Program-made: the position numbers and the translations under genes | Shown here: piece after piece, positions 27,027 through 36,091 of the stretch | Numbering within the stretch: position 1 is the first letter of the stretch | Layout of the letters: each line of letters opens with the position of its first letter | The notes under the pieces: model-generated | Told to the model about the DNA's origin: nothing | Database searches by the model: none | What the model saw: only the letters and a program-made list of their open reading frames with translations | Source of the DNA: Hymenobacter ginkgonis | GTDB taxonomy: Bacteria; Bacteroidota; Bacteroidia; Cytophagales; Hymenobacteraceae | DNA length: 64,000 nt | Direction of reading: 5' to 3' | Assembly: GCF_009755225.1 (NCBI RefSeq) | Contig: NZ_WQKZ01000003.1 | Span: 124,001 to 188,000 of the forward strand

Positions 27027-27075
27027 CTGGCCGCGCGGCATTCGGGAAGAAAAGCGCTTGTCCGCAGCCAATTTT

Positions 27076-27309
27076 TTAGAGCACCCGCAGCCCGTCCAAG
27101 TTCACTTCATCGCGCAGCAGCTCTAGGTTGCGGTAGGTGAGAGGGCGGCCGGCGGCGGTGCTTAGGGCCGGTGGCGCCCCCAGCGCTGCCACATCGAGCG
27201 TGAGCTGCGTAAACTTGCGCTCGCCCAGGTACACGGCCACCGGCCGGCCCCGGTTCTGCGCCTCGTAGGTAGTGAGGGCCTGGTCTATCTCTGCTAACAC
27301 ACGGCTCAT
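27076..27309 (-). CDS. Small hypothetical protein
   Basis: 77 residues, soluble, of mixed alpha/beta composition (MSRVLAEIDQALTTYEAQN, then RPVAVYLGERKFTQLTLDV). The C-terminus LTYRNLELLRDEVNLDGLRVL looks like a short regular domain. No family recognised. Codon use and GC match real neighbours, and it occupies a gap between two plus-strand genes. Confidence 0.55.
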   Translation of the reverse strand: MSRVLAEIDQALTTYEAQNRGRPVAVYLGERKFTQLTLDVAALGAPPALSTAAGRPLTYRNLELLRDEVNLDGLRVL

Positions 27310-27430
27310 AGTACGATGATACTAACTGAGTAGCTGGTCCGAAAAGTAGAAATAAACCTAGACTTATGCAATCAGTTGTTGGCGATGTGCATCGCTAGCC
27401 GGCGGCGGCGCCCGACCTTTGCCCGCGCTT

Positions 27431-28270
27431 ATGACTACTGCCCCTACCCCCGCCGCGGCCGCCCGGCCCATTGGCATCTTCGACTCTGGCATTGGTGGGC
27501 TCACTGTAGCCCGCGCCGTGGCCCAGCACCTGCCCCACGAGCGGCTGGTGTATTTCGGCGACACCGCCCACCTGCCCTACGGCGAGAAAAGCACGGCTGC
27601 CATCCAGGCCTACGCCGTCAAAATCTGCGATGTGCTGCTGCGCCAGCACTGCAAGCTCATCCTCATTGCCTGCAATTCGGCTTCGGCCGCGGCCTACGAG
27701 CTGGTGCGCGAGTATGTGGGTTCTAAAGCCGTGGTAGTAGGCATGATAGACCCCGTAGTGCAGTACGTGGGCCAGCACTACGCCGGCCGGCCGGTAGGTC
27801 TCATCGGTACCAAGCAAACGGTGGGCTCCAACATCTACCGCAAAAAAATCGACCAGCTCGACCAGGGCGTGGACCTGCACGCCCTGGCTACCCCCCTGCT
27901 CGTGCCCATGATTGAGGAGGGCTTTTTTGCGGGTCGGGTGTCGGAGGAAATTATTCGCACGTACCTCGACCACCCGGCCTTGCAGGGCATTGATGCGCTG
28001 CTGCTGGCTTGCACCCACTTCCCCCTCATCAAGCCCCAAATGGAGGCCTACTACCAGGGCCGCGTGGCCGTGCTCGACCCCTCCGATGTGGTGGCCGCCA
28101 CCGTGGCCGAGGCCCTGGCGGCCCGGCAACTGCTTGCCTCTGCGCCGGCCGAGGGGGTAGGGCCAGCGCACCACTTCTACGTGAGCGATTTCACCCGTTC
28201 GTTTGAAGAAAGCACGCGTATTTTCTTCGGCCAAGAAGTGCAGCTGGAGCACTACCCGCTCTGGGAGTAG
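27431..28270 (+). CDS. murI: Glutamate racemase
   Basis: 279 residues from the ATG at 27431. Makes D-glutamate for peptidoglycan. The two catalytic Cys are in IACNSASA and LLACTHFPLI; the N-terminal IGIFDSGIGGLTVARA and VYFGDTAHLPYGEKS are the substrate-binding signatures. Length is normal. A GGGGGTAGGG copy at 28153-28162 encodes the GVG of AEGVGPAHHF in a C-terminal loop. Another copy, inverted, is at 27442-27451 just after the start codon. Confidence 0.95.
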   Translation: MTTAPTPAAAARPIGIFDSGIGGLTVARAVAQHLPHERLVYFGDTAHLPYGEKSTAAIQAYAVKICDVLLRQHCKLILIACNSASAAAYELVREYVGSKAVVVGMIDPVVQYVGQHYAGRPVGLIGTKQTVGSNIYRKKIDQLDQGVDLHALATPLLVPMIEEGFFAGRVSEEIIRTYLDHPALQGIDALLLACTHFPLIKPQMEAYYQGRVAVLDPSDVVAATVAEALAARQLLASAPAEGVGPAHHFYVSDFTRSFEESTRIFFGQEVQLEHYPLWE

Positions 28271-28543
28271 CTGGAGCCGTTACGGCGCATGGATGATAAA
28301 AAACGTTGCATATCAAATATTTATTAGGGGCACACGGTTAAGCTGCTCTGTCCATTTATCTGCATAACTAGTTGTTTATTATATAGTAATGTTGGGGTAG
28401 TTTATTCCTGCATATTCACTACAAATTAGAAGCAACAGTACCTGAAAGCAAGGCGCTACTTGAAAGTATTCAAATAAAAATCAAAATGCTTATCTTCGCA
28501 AACGCGAAAATATTGCGACTCTTGAATTTTTATTTGCTTACGT

Positions 28544-31435
28544 ATGAATCTTCTTTTTACTAGAATTATTACTGTTAAGTGCCGGTATTTGGGATTGCTG
28601 ATTGTGTTGCTAACGCCGCTGCTAGGCTGGGGCCAGGCCACTATCGCTAATTACGACTTCAATTCGACTACAGGCAGCTTTGCGTCAACTACATCGGTGC
28701 CTGCAACCTCGTCGGCATCGGGCGTTGCGGCGACGGTTACTGCCTCCAAAGCATTTACTATCACTGGTACTAGCGGAATAGCTACTGGGGGCAGCGCTTT
28801 CACTGCCAACGCAGTAGCAGGCAGCGCCATCAGCATGGGTAGTTTGGGGGTAACGAGTACCGACTATTTTCAATTTTCGCTCGGCGATGTAGCGCTGCCT
28901 AAGTATGCGGCTTTTAAGCTGTACCTGCAAGCGTATCGCTCTGCGTCGGGGCCAACTTCACTGGCCTTGCAATACAGTCTGAATGGTGGGGCCTACGTGC
29001 CCTACGGTAACTCCATTTCACTTGGCACCACTGCCTTTAACGAAAACGTCATCGACTTGTCGGCCTTGACGGCACTCAACTCGCCCCGCAGCCTGACCTT
29101 CCAACTAGTAGTGATGGGGAGTGGCGGCGGGGTAGCACGCATCGACAATTTTCAGGTGCAGGCCGTCAACACCGTTGACCCCGTCATCAGTAGCCTCACG
29201 CCGGGCACCGTGGAAGCCGGTTCGGCTGACTTCACGCTGCTGGTAGGGGGTAGCAATTTTACCAACGGAGCGGTCGTTAATTTCAACGGCCTTGACTTAG
29301 CAACTGCTTATAATTCGGCTACTTCGCTCACGGCGGTGGTGCCCGCCGCGGCCGTTGCCACTACTGGCAACTACTCGGTTACGGTTACCAACCCCACGGC
29401 GGGGAGCGCAACTTCGGTGGCCGTGGTTCTGCCCGTCACGCCGGCGCTCACGCGCTGGACCGGCGCCGCTAATACAAACAGTTGGTTCGACGCCGCCAAC
29501 TGGAGCACCCGCACCGTACCCAACGCCGCCACCGAGGAAGTGCTGCTCGACCACCGCTTTGTGGCTGGCAGCTACACCGTTAGCATCGACCAGAATACGG
29601 CCGTTGCTATCAAGTCTTTGACGGTAAATCCGGGGGTAGGAGACTCAATTTTTGCGCTGGTTCCCGCTACAAATGCAGTATCCCCTGCCGCGCTCACTTT
29701 GGGTAGCACTACCGCAGCGCTGGCGCTCGCTATTTATAATAGAGGCGTGGTAACGAACGCCAGCGGGGCGGCCGCGGGTACCAACGTCGCGGGTATTGAA
29801 GTGGCCGGTACGATGGCCACGGCCTTCATTTACAACGGCGGCAGCTACCGGCACGCCAGTAGCCTGGGCCATCGGCTTGTGGCCGAAAACCTAAACGTGC
29901 TAATAGGCACGGAGCAGGGAATATTTGACTTGCGGCTGCCTGCTAACGCATCTTCGTCCTATGCCTTGTCTACTTCGGGGCGTAACTACGGTACGCTTAT
30001 CCTGCGCAACCGACCGGGCGCAGCTACCAGTGGCTACCTGGCTACTGCCAGCACTCTCAGCGTGCAAGGAAATTTGATTATTGGGGCGGGCGTCACACTC
30101 AACGCCACTATAAACAACGACCTGCGCATCGCGGGCGACGTGCGGTCGCAGGGTACTTTTCAGTTCAAAGAAACAAGCCCGGTTTCCGCAACCAGCCAAG
30201 TGCTGCTGGCCGGTACCAAGGTGCAGACTATTAGCGGAGTGTTTATTCTGAATGGAGCCGTCGGGCTAGCCATTAATAACCCGACAGGGGTAATGCTTGC
30301 TACCCCTGTGCAACTGGGTGGGGCCCTCACCCTCACGAGCGGCACTCTCACCACTACCGCAACTAACCTGCTGACGCTGACAGCCCCCGCGACTATCAAT
30401 GGGGGTAGCAGCACCAGCTTCATCAACGGCCCGCTAGCCCGCCAAACGGCCGCAGGCGCGCTTACCAATTTGTTTTTCCCAACGGGTAGCGGCGCGGCCT
30501 ACCGCCCGATTACCCTCAATGCCACGGCCCAGGACGCTACCTCTTACCTCGTGTCGCAGACCGAGGGCCTAGCCCCCAGCGCTAACAACCTACTTGCTGG
30601 CACCACAGCGCTGCCTACCCTCACGCGTGTATCGCAGGTGCGTTTCTACACCATTACCCCTACGCCAGCAGCCAATAATTTTAGTGGTACTGTCACGATT
30701 CCATACGGCACTGATGACCAAGTGAATACACCCAATAGCCCCGGCTTCACTATCGGTAAAAACAGCGGCAGCGGTTGGCAAAACATCGGTAACTCGGGCA
30801 TTAATGTATCGACGCCTGCACCTGCTGGAGGCTATGCCAGCGGCACCATCACATCCGGCACTTTTACTTCCTTTAGTAATTTTGCGCTGGCCAAAACCGA
30901 TGCCAATGCGGCCGTCAACCCATTGCCCGTAGCACTCACCAGCTTCACGGTCCGGCGCCAATCTACTGGAGTTGCCATAAACTGGATTACGGCTTCGGAG
31001 GTAGATAACGCGCATTTTGAAGTGCAGCGTAGCCTTGATGGCCAAGTATTTACGACGGTTGCCGACGAAGTAGGCCACGGCACAACTACCCAAGTTTCTC
31101 ATTACGCGGCCCGCGACCTGGGCGCTCCGGCGGGCTTATTGTACTACCGCCTGCACCAAGTAGACACTGGTGGCCAGGTTACTAGTAGCCAAGTAGTCGC
31201 TCTAGCTGCTACTGAGGCCGCCACGGCCTTGGTTCTGTACCCTAATCCAGCCCACGACCACCTGACGGTGCTAGCACCCGCCGGCACCGCAGTGCAGGTG
31301 CTAGACCTCACCGGCCGCTTGCTTCAAGCAGGCGCCTTACCCCCTTCCGGGGCGGTGGAGGTGCAGGCTTTGATGCCCGGCTCTTACCTGTTGCGGGTAG
31401 GGGAACAGCAAGTGTTGCGCTTCAGCAAGCAGTAA
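28544..31435 (+). CDS. Secreted surface protein with IPT/TIG-like domain and T9SS type A sorting domain
   Basis: 963 residues. Signal peptide of about 32 residues (a long hydrophilic start, then YLGLLIVLLTPLLGWGQA). An N-terminal beta domain with a possible lectin-like fold is followed by a TIG-like domain (residues about 213-295, VISSLTPGTVEAGSADFTLLVGG). A beta-helix-like region rich in Asn, Thr and Ala comes next. The segment VALTSFTVRRQSTGVAINW...ASEVDNAHFEVQRSLDG is the fibronectin-like module usual before sorting domains. The C-terminal ~75 residues (LVLYPNPAHDHLTVLAPAG ... GSYLLRVGEQQVLRFSKQ) are a type A sorting domain. Likely surface-attached. The promoter region is notably AT-rich (28290-28540), and a hairpin terminator follows. 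Confidence 0.88.
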   Translation: MNLLFTRIITVKCRYLGLLIVLLTPLLGWGQATIANYDFNSTTGSFASTTSVPATSSASGVAATVTASKAFTITGTSGIATGGSAFTANAVAGSAISMGSLGVTSTDYFQFSLGDVALPKYAAFKLYLQAYRSASGPTSLALQYSLNGGAYVPYGNSISLGTTAFNENVIDLSALTALNSPRSLTFQLVVMGSGGGVARIDNFQVQAVNTVDPVISSLTPGTVEAGSADFTLLVGGSNFTNGAVVNFNGLDLATAYNSATSLTAVVPAAAVATTGNYSVTVTNPTAGSATSVAVVLPVTPALTRWTGAANTNSWFDAANWSTRTVPNAATEEVLLDHRFVAGSYTVSIDQNTAVAIKSLTVNPGVGDSIFALVPATNAVSPAALTLGSTTAALALAIYNRGVVTNASGAAAGTNVAGIEVAGTMATAFIYNGGSYRHASSLGHRLVAENLNVLIGTEQGIFDLRLPANASSSYALSTSGRNYGTLILRNRPGAATSGYLATASTLSVQGNLIIGAGVTLNATINNDLRIAGDVRSQGTFQFKETSPVSATSQVLLAGTKVQTISGVFILNGAVGLAINNPTGVMLATPVQLGGALTLTSGTLTTTATNLLTLTAPATINGGSSTSFINGPLARQTAAGALTNLFFPTGSGAAYRPITLNATAQDATSYLVSQTEGLAPSANNLLAGTTALPTLTRVSQVRFYTITPTPAANNFSGTVTIPYGTDDQVNTPNSPGFTIGKNSGSGWQNIGNSGINVSTPAPAGGYASGTITSGTFTSFSNFALAKTDANAAVNPLPVALTSFTVRRQSTGVAINWITASEVDNAHFEVQRSLDGQVFTTVADEVGHGTTTQVSHYAARDLGAPAGLLYYRLHQVDTGGQVTSSQVVALAATEAATALVLYPNPAHDHLTVLAPAGTAVQVLDLTGRLLQAGALPPSGAVEVQALMPGSYLLRVGEQQVLRFSKQ

Positions 31436-31455
31436 GCTAAGTACCTCGCTAAAAT

Positions 31456-31492
31456 AAAAAAGGCCTTGTGCAATGCGCACAGGGCCTTTTTT
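31456..31492 (+). terminator. Terminator after the type-A-sorted protein gene
   Basis: 16-bp stem (31456-31471 with 31477-31492, one G-U pair) with a 5-nt loop. It has an A run before and a T run after, so it can serve the convergent iscA as well. Confidence 0.85.
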
Positions 31493-31540
31493 GTGAAGCC
31501 AGGGAAGCGCCACTACACGCCACGCTTTCATTTATATTGC

Positions 31541-31867
31541 TTATACCGAGAAGCTTTCGCCGCAGCCGCAGGAGCGCGAAGCATTTGGGTTGTGAAACTG
31601 GAAGCCTTTGCCATTCAGGCCATCCGAGAAGTCTAGCTCGGTGCCGGCCAAGTAGAGAAAACTCTTCATATCAACCACTACGCGCACGCCCTTGTCCTCA
31701 AATTCCTGGTCCATGGGCCGGGTTTCGTTGTCGAAATCGAGCTTGTAGCTTAGGCCTGAGCAGCCGCCGCCCGCCACTGAGGCACGCAAACGGTAGGTAG
31801 CGTCGAGCTGCGAATCGCGCATCAGGTGCTCAACTTTTTCCTTGGCTTTATCCGAAACGGTTATCAT
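31541..31867 (-). CDS. iscA: A-type iron-sulfur carrier/assembly protein
   Basis: 108 residues of the HesB/IscA/SufA/ErpA family. The three conserved Cys are present: C36 in AGGGCSGLSY, and C100 and C102 in SCGCGESF. It carries Fe-S clusters or iron for insertion into apoproteins. I use iscA because it follows iscS-iscU; erpA or sufA would be equally consistent with sequence. A TATCTTTG box on the minus strand at 31950-31957 could be its own -7 element, and a hairpin separates it from iscU. Confidence 0.88.
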   Translation of the reverse strand: MITVSDKAKEKVEHLMRDSQLDATYRLRASVAGGGCSGLSYKLDFDNETRPMDQEFEDKGVRVVVDMKSFLYLAGTELDFSDGLNGKGFQFHNPNASRSCGCGESFSV

Positions 31868-31988
31868 ATAGCTAGTTGGCTTGTTCGTGGGCGGTTATCA
31901 AGCAAGGAGAGGGCGTTGTAAAACACCTCCGCTCGCGATAATACCTTAACAAAGATACAACCAAGAAGGATTCTAAATAAGGCAAAAA

Positions 31989-32040
31989 AAATGGGTGTCG
32001 AAGCAAAACAGCACTTGCTGTCTCGCTTCGACACCCATTT
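31989..32040 (-). terminator. Hairpin between iscU and iscA
   Basis: 16-bp perfect stem AAATGGGTGTCGAAGC / complement, with a 20-nt loop that itself contains ACAGC...GCTGT. On the minus strand the 3' arm ends in ATTTTTTTTGCC, so it resembles a terminator after iscU. iscA may then need its own promoter or read-through. Confidence 0.75.
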
Positions 32041-32054
32041 GCGCAGGTAGTCGC

Positions 32055-32471
32055 TTAGTGGTGCGACTTCTCTAGCTCGAGAGCGGGCAGGCCGTTCTTC
32101 ACGCGGTAGTCGTTGATGGCCATTTTGATGGCATCTTCGGCCAGTACCGAGCAGTGAATCTTAACGGGGGGTAGGGCCAACTCCTCTACAATCTCCATGT
32201 TGTCGATGGCCAGGGCCTCGTCAACTGTTTTACCTTTCAGCCACTCCGTGGCCAGCGACGACGACGCGATGGCCGAGCCACAGCCAAACGTCTTGAACTT
32301 GGCATCGGTGATGGTATTGGTAGCTTCGTCCACCTCAATTTGCAGGCGCATTACGTCGCCGCACTCAGGTGCACCGACGAGGCCGGTACCTACCGTTTTT
32401 TTGCTTTTGTCCAGCGTGCCCACGTTGCGGGGATTGCTGTAATGGTCGATTACTTTATCGGAGTAAGCCAT
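32055..32471 (-). CDS. iscU: Fe-S cluster assembly scaffold IscU
   Basis: 138 residues. The three scaffold Cys are C37 (PECGD), C64 (FGCGSAIASSS) and C107 (KIHCSVL), with Asp39, and the LPPVK motif for HscA recognition is at 100-104. So cluster assembly and chaperone docking should be normal. It ends in a Glu/Lys/His tail. It lies 99 bases downstream of iscS, with an AT-rich inverted repeat in between. Confidence 0.96.
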   Translation of the reverse strand: MAYSDKVIDHYSNPRNVGTLDKSKKTVGTGLVGAPECGDVMRLQIEVDEATNTITDAKFKTFGCGSAIASSSLATEWLKGKTVDEALAIDNMEIVEELALPPVKIHCSVLAEDAIKMAINDYRVKNGLPALELEKSHH

Positions 32472-32481
32472 GGCTTTAGTT

Positions 32482-32566
32482 AATTATGAATTAAAAATTA
32501 GGAGTTATGAATTGGAAACTGGAATCCGAAAGAAGGTTCTAATCGGCTAAACTCAATTCATAATTG
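32482..32566. repeat. AT-rich inverted repeat between iscS and iscU
   Basis: AATTATGAATT at 32482-32492 and the near copy AGTTATGAATT at 32503-32513 face the complementary AATTCATAATT at 32555-32565. The sequence stands out by base composition from the GC-rich surroundings. It can form alternative hairpins and may reduce read-through from iscS into iscU. No U tract makes it a clear terminator. Confidence 0.55.
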
Positions 32567-32570
32567 AACC

Positions 32571-33785
32571 CTAGTGTTCGGCCCACTCAATGGTGCTGAG
32601 GTCAACACCTTCCTTGTGCATTTCCCAGAGTGGCGACATTTCGCGCAGCTTGGTTACGGCCTCTTTTACGTGGCCGATAGCGTACTCGATTTGCTCGTCG
32701 GTGGTGAAGCGGCTTAGGCCAAAGCGCAACGAAGAGTGCGCCAGGTCGTCGCTCAGGCCCAGGGCCTTGAGCACGTAGCTAGGTTCTAGCGAAGCCGAGG
32801 TGCAAGCCGAACCCGACGATACGGCCAGGTCCTTCACGCCCATCATCAGGCCTTCGCCTTCTACATATTTGAAGCTGATGTTGGTTACGTGGGGTAGGCG
32901 GTGTGCGCGGCTGCCGTTCACGTAGCTCTCTTCCAAGGTCAACAGTTCCGTTTCGAGGTGGTCGCGCAGCTTGCTCAGGCGCTCGGTATCGGCAGCCATT
33001 TCGAGGCGAGCCAATTCACAAGCTTTGCCGAAGCCCACAATACCGGGCACGTTGAGCGTACCCGAACGCATGCCGCGCTCGTGGCCGCCGCCGTCCATCT
33101 GGGCGGTTACTTTTACCCGGGGGTTTTTGCGCCGCACGTACAGGGCGCCAACGCCCTTGGGGCCATACATTTTGTGCGCCGTGAAGGCCATCAGGTCGAT
33201 GCCATCCGCTTGCACATCCACCGGAATTTTACCGGCGGCCTGGGTGCCGTCCGTCATAAACAGCGCGCCGTGCTTGTGAGCGATGGCGGCAATTTCGCGG
33301 ATGGGCTGAATGGTGCCCGTTTCGTTATTGCCGTACATGATAGTCACCAGAATAGTCTGGGGCGTCATGGCAGCTTCCAACTCAGCAAGGCTAATCAGGC
33401 CCTGGTCATCTACGGGCAGGTAGGTAACCTTGCCCCCGAGCTTCTCGATGTGCTTACAGGTGTCGAGCACGGCCTTGTGCTCGGTGGTAGCGGTAATGAT
33501 GTGGTTGCCACGTTGGCTATACATTTCAAACACGCCCTTAATGCCGAGGTTGTCGCCTTCGGTAGCGCCGCTGGTGAAGATAATCTCCTTGGGGTCGCAG
33601 TTAATGAGCTGGCTGATTTGCGTGCGGGCGTAATCCACGCCTTCTTCGGCGGCCCAGCCAAACGGGTGGTTGCGCGAAGCCGCGTTGCCGAACACATCGG
33701 TCAGGTAGGGCATCATGGCCTCCAGCACGCGCGGGTCAAGCGGCGTGGTGGCATTGTTATCCAGATAGATAGGTAGCTTAAGCAT
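32571..33785 (-). CDS. iscS: Cysteine desulfurase IscS
   Basis: 404 residues from the ATG at 33785 (an upstream in-frame codon adds four residues). Start [24 protein letters not shown] is typical. The PLP-binding Lys is in SxHK-like [15 protein letters not shown]. The flexible-loop catalytic Cys is in [10 protein letters not shown], in the long loop of IscS/NifS group I enzymes. It takes sulfur from cysteine and passes it to IscU. First gene of the isc group. A TATTTTTG box at 33879-33886 on the minus strand may be its -7 element. Confidence 0.96.
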   Translation of the reverse strand: MLKLPIYLDNNATTPLDPRVLEAMMPYLTDVFGNAASRNHPFGWAAEEGVDYARTQISQLINCDPKEIIFTSGATEGDNLGIKGVFEMYSQRGNHIITATTEHKAVLDTCKHIEKLGGKVTYLPVDDQGLISLAELEAAMTPQTILVTIMYGNNETGTIQPIREIAAIAHKHGALFMTDGTQAAGKIPVDVQADGIDLMAFTAHKMYGPKGVGALYVRRKNPRVKVTAQMDGGGHERGMRSGTLNVPGIVGFGKACELARLEMAADTERLSKLRDHLETELLTLEESYVNGSRAHRLPHVTNISFKYVEGEGLMMGVKDLAVSSGSACTSASLEPSYVLKALGLSDDLAHSSLRFGLSRFTTDEQIEYAIGHVKEAVTKLREMSPLWEMHKEGVDLSTIEWAEH

Positions 33786-33976
33786 GACGCTGGGCAAAGA
33801 TTTTTCGAGTAAAAGCTAAACTGAGTGTAGGCTGCGTAAGTAACACAATTTTGGCCTAAACAGTTTTTTTTATTGTTGCAAAAATAGCTTATTAATGCTC
33901 AACAACTGCAACCGAGGTGCACAAGTTGGGCGAGGATAGAATAAATTTGCGATTTGCCTCGCTTCCACCCGGCCCC

Positions 33977-34381
33977 ATGCTTACTAACCTCGAACATTTG
34001 GGCCTAGCGGTGCACGACCTGGCCGCGGCTACTGCGCTCTACACGCGCTTGCTGGGCCAGGCGCCCTACAAAACGGAGCACGTAGCCAGCGAGGCGGTCG
34101 ATACAGTTTTCTTTCAAGTTGGCGGGTCCAAGATTGAGCTGCTGGCCGGCACCAGCCCCGACAGCGCCATTAGTAAGTTTCTAGAAAAGAAGCCCGAAGG
34201 TATTCACCACGTTGCCTTCGAAGTCGATGATATTGTGGCTGAGATGGTGCGGCTAAAAGCCGAAGGCTTTATCTTATTAAACGAGCAACCTAAGCGCGGC
34301 GCCGATAACAAATTGGTGTGCTTTGTGCACCCCAAAAGCGCTGGCGGCGTGCTGGTCGAGCTGTGCCAGAGCGTGTTGTAG
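33977..34381 (+). CDS. mce: Methylmalonyl-CoA epimerase
   Basis: 134 residues from the ATG at 33977. A glyoxalase/VOC-fold protein that interconverts (R)- and (S)-methylmalonyl-CoA. Metal ligands are consistent with the family: His in NLEHLGLAVHDL, Gln in VFFQVGGSKIELL, His in GIHHVAFEVDD and the Glu in GVLVELCQ. The LGLAVHDLAAA start and KRGADNKLVCFVHPKSAGGVLVEL end are specific to epimerases. It works with methylmalonyl-CoA mutase, which is not in this window. Confidence 0.92.
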   Translation: MLTNLEHLGLAVHDLAAATALYTRLLGQAPYKTEHVASEAVDTVFFQVGGSKIELLAGTSPDSAISKFLEKKPEGIHHVAFEVDDIVAEMVRLKAEGFILLNEQPKRGADNKLVCFVHPKSAGGVLVELCQSVL

Positions 34382-34400
34382 GGCGACGCACAGCGTAATG

Positions 34401-35282
34401 CTACACGCTCAGCACGGCATCCACGATGGCGCTGGGTGCTTCGCGGGGCACGTAGTGGCCTACCCCCGCCAAAACCCGCCGCTCGTATGGCCCGGTGAAA
34501 AATTGTTCTTTGCCTTCGGAAGAAGCCACCAAACTCGCGCCATCTAGCTCGCCGTGCAGCACGGTGGTTGGCACGCCAATGGTAGGCTGGGGCTTAAGCT
34601 GGTTCTCGAGCGCCGCGTAGCGCGGGTCGGGCGGCGCGGCGCCCCAGCGAAAGCAGTAGGAATGCAGCACCACCTCTACCCAATCGGGATTGTCCCACGA
34701 GGCGGCAGTGCGTGCGAAGGTGGCTTCATCGAACTGCATGGTGGGCGACCAAGCGTGCCAGATGTAGCGGCAAAATTCGCGGCGATTGTTCTTTAGCGCT
34801 TCGTGGCCGCGCTCCGAGTGGAAAAACCACTGGTACCAATAGGCATGAATCTGGTCAACGGGAATCTTATCGCCGGGCTTGATGCCGGTTTCGTAGCCTA
34901 CCGAAATGGCCACCAGCCGCTCGACGCGCGCCGGCCAAATTGCAGCGATGAGGTAAGCAGCGCGGGCACCCCAGTCGTGCCCCACCAGCATTACTTTGTC
35001 GATGCCCAGCTGGTCGAGCAGGTCGATGGCATCCTGGGCCAGCGCCGTAGTCTGGCCGCTGCGCGGGGGGGTAGGGCTGAGAAACTTCGAGCCGCCGCAG
35101 CCGCGCATAGAAGGGGCAATAGTTTGGTAGCCAGCGGCTACTAGCTGCGTCGAGACTTCGTCCCAGGTGCGCAAGTCGTCGGGAAAGCCGTGCAGCAGCA
35201 GGGCTACTGGCGCATCGGCGGGGCCATTTTGCTCGTAGGCAATGCGCAGCACGTCGGTTTCGATGGTGTGGGCGGTTGGCAT
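34401..35282 (-). CDS. Alpha/beta hydrolase, epoxide hydrolase-like
   Basis: 293 residues, no signal peptide. The oxyanion HG motif is LLLHGFPDD, and the nucleophile elbow is VGHDWGARAAY with Asp as nucleophile (G-H-D-W-G), the form found in epoxide hydrolases and haloalkane dehalogenases. The catalytic His is in GVGHYVPREAP, and an acid is plausible near ELDGAS. PSMRGCGGS is also family-like. The substrate is unknown. Convergent with the epimerase gene. Confidence 0.85.
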   Translation of the reverse strand: MPTAHTIETDVLRIAYEQNGPADAPVALLLHGFPDDLRTWDEVSTQLVAAGYQTIAPSMRGCGGSKFLSPTPPRSGQTTALAQDAIDLLDQLGIDKVMLVGHDWGARAAYLIAAIWPARVERLVAISVGYETGIKPGDKIPVDQIHAYWYQWFFHSERGHEALKNNRREFCRYIWHAWSPTMQFDEATFARTAASWDNPDWVEVVLHSYCFRWGAAPPDPRYAALENQLKPQPTIGVPTTVLHGELDGASLVASSEGKEQFFTGPYERRVLAGVGHYVPREAPSAIVDAVLSV

Positions 35283-35412
35283 AAAATAGGAGGGTAGGGA
35301 TGGGGTTGGTTGAACGCTAGACTTGCCCCGCGGTTACGGCCCGCCCTACCCCCTGGCTAGCCGCTGCCCGAGGCCCGCATCGTTTTTGATTGCCCCTGCT
35401 TTCCTTTGCCCC

Positions 35413-35985
35413 ATGAATTTTTTTCGTCAGGAAGTTGATGCTGCCGTCGATATTCTGCTCATGCAGCAGATTATTCTCTACCCCACCGATACCGTGTGGG
35501 GCCTGGGCTGCGACGCGGAAGTGCCCCGCGCCGTCGAGAAACTATACAAACTAAAAGGCCGCCCCGAAGGCAAGCCCAGCATTGTACTCGTGGCCGACCT
35601 GGCCATGCTGGCCCGCTACGCCGCCGCAGTGCCCCCCGAGCTAGAGGCTGCCCTGGCCGCCCAAACGCGCCCCACTACCTACATTTTGCCCGCTAGCCGC
35701 GCTGTGGCCGCCGGCCTCGTTGCGCCCGATGGCACAGTAGGCTTGCGCATTGTGCAGGATGAATTTTGCCATAAAGTGGTACGTCGCATGGGCCACGGCC
35801 TAGTCAGCACCTCGGCCAACAAAGCTGGCGAACCCACTCCGGCCGTGTACGCCGAAGTGGACCCCGCCATCGTGCGCGGCGCCGACTATGTGGTGAACTG
35901 GCGGCAAGACGATGCTACCCGCACTACGCCCTCGCGGGTGGTGCGCCTGGGGCCGAGCGGCACGCTCGAAGTGGTGCGCGAGTAG
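35413..35985 (+). CDS. L-threonylcarbamoyladenylate synthase (TsaC/Sua5/YrdC family)
   Basis: 190 residues from the ATG at 35413; in-frame codons upstream back to 35323 do not look like protein. YrdC-domain signatures are ILYPTDTVWGLGCDA, KLKGRPEGKPSIVLV, TYILPAS and LVSTSANKAGEPTP. It makes threonylcarbamoyl-AMP from threonine, bicarbonate and ATP for the t6A37 tRNA modification. The short length without a Sua5 C-domain is the TsaC form. The YciO branch cannot be excluded. Followed by the CCA-adding enzyme gene, also a tRNA maturation function. Confidence 0.88.
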   Translation: MNFFRQEVDAAVDILLMQQIILYPTDTVWGLGCDAEVPRAVEKLYKLKGRPEGKPSIVLVADLAMLARYAAAVPPELEAALAAQTRPTTYILPASRAVAAGLVAPDGTVGLRIVQDEFCHKVVRRMGHGLVSTSANKAGEPTPAVYAEVDPAIVRGADYVVNWRQDDATRTTPSRVVRLGPSGTLEVVRE

Positions 35986-36018
35986 GGGGTAGGGCGAAGT
36001 AGGGCGAACTTTGCAGCT

Positions 36019-36060
36019 CGCGGCCCCTGGCTGGCTACCCGCTGCCAGCCAGGGGCCGCG
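36019..36060. other. Strong GC hairpin in the tsaC-cca spacer
   Basis: 17-bp perfect stem CGCGGCCCCTGGCTGGC / complement (36019-36035 with 36044-36060), 8-nt loop TACCCGCT. Neither side carries a T run, so it is not a standard intrinsic terminator. It may stabilise the 3' end of the upstream message or act in the cca leader. Confidence 0.6.
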
Positions 36061-36091
36061 AACCACCAAAATTTTGCGCTTGCTACCCCCC

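Noticed and set aside
27395..28252. 285-codon minus-strand frame over murI
   Set aside because: Shadow frame; murI has both catalytic Cys motifs.
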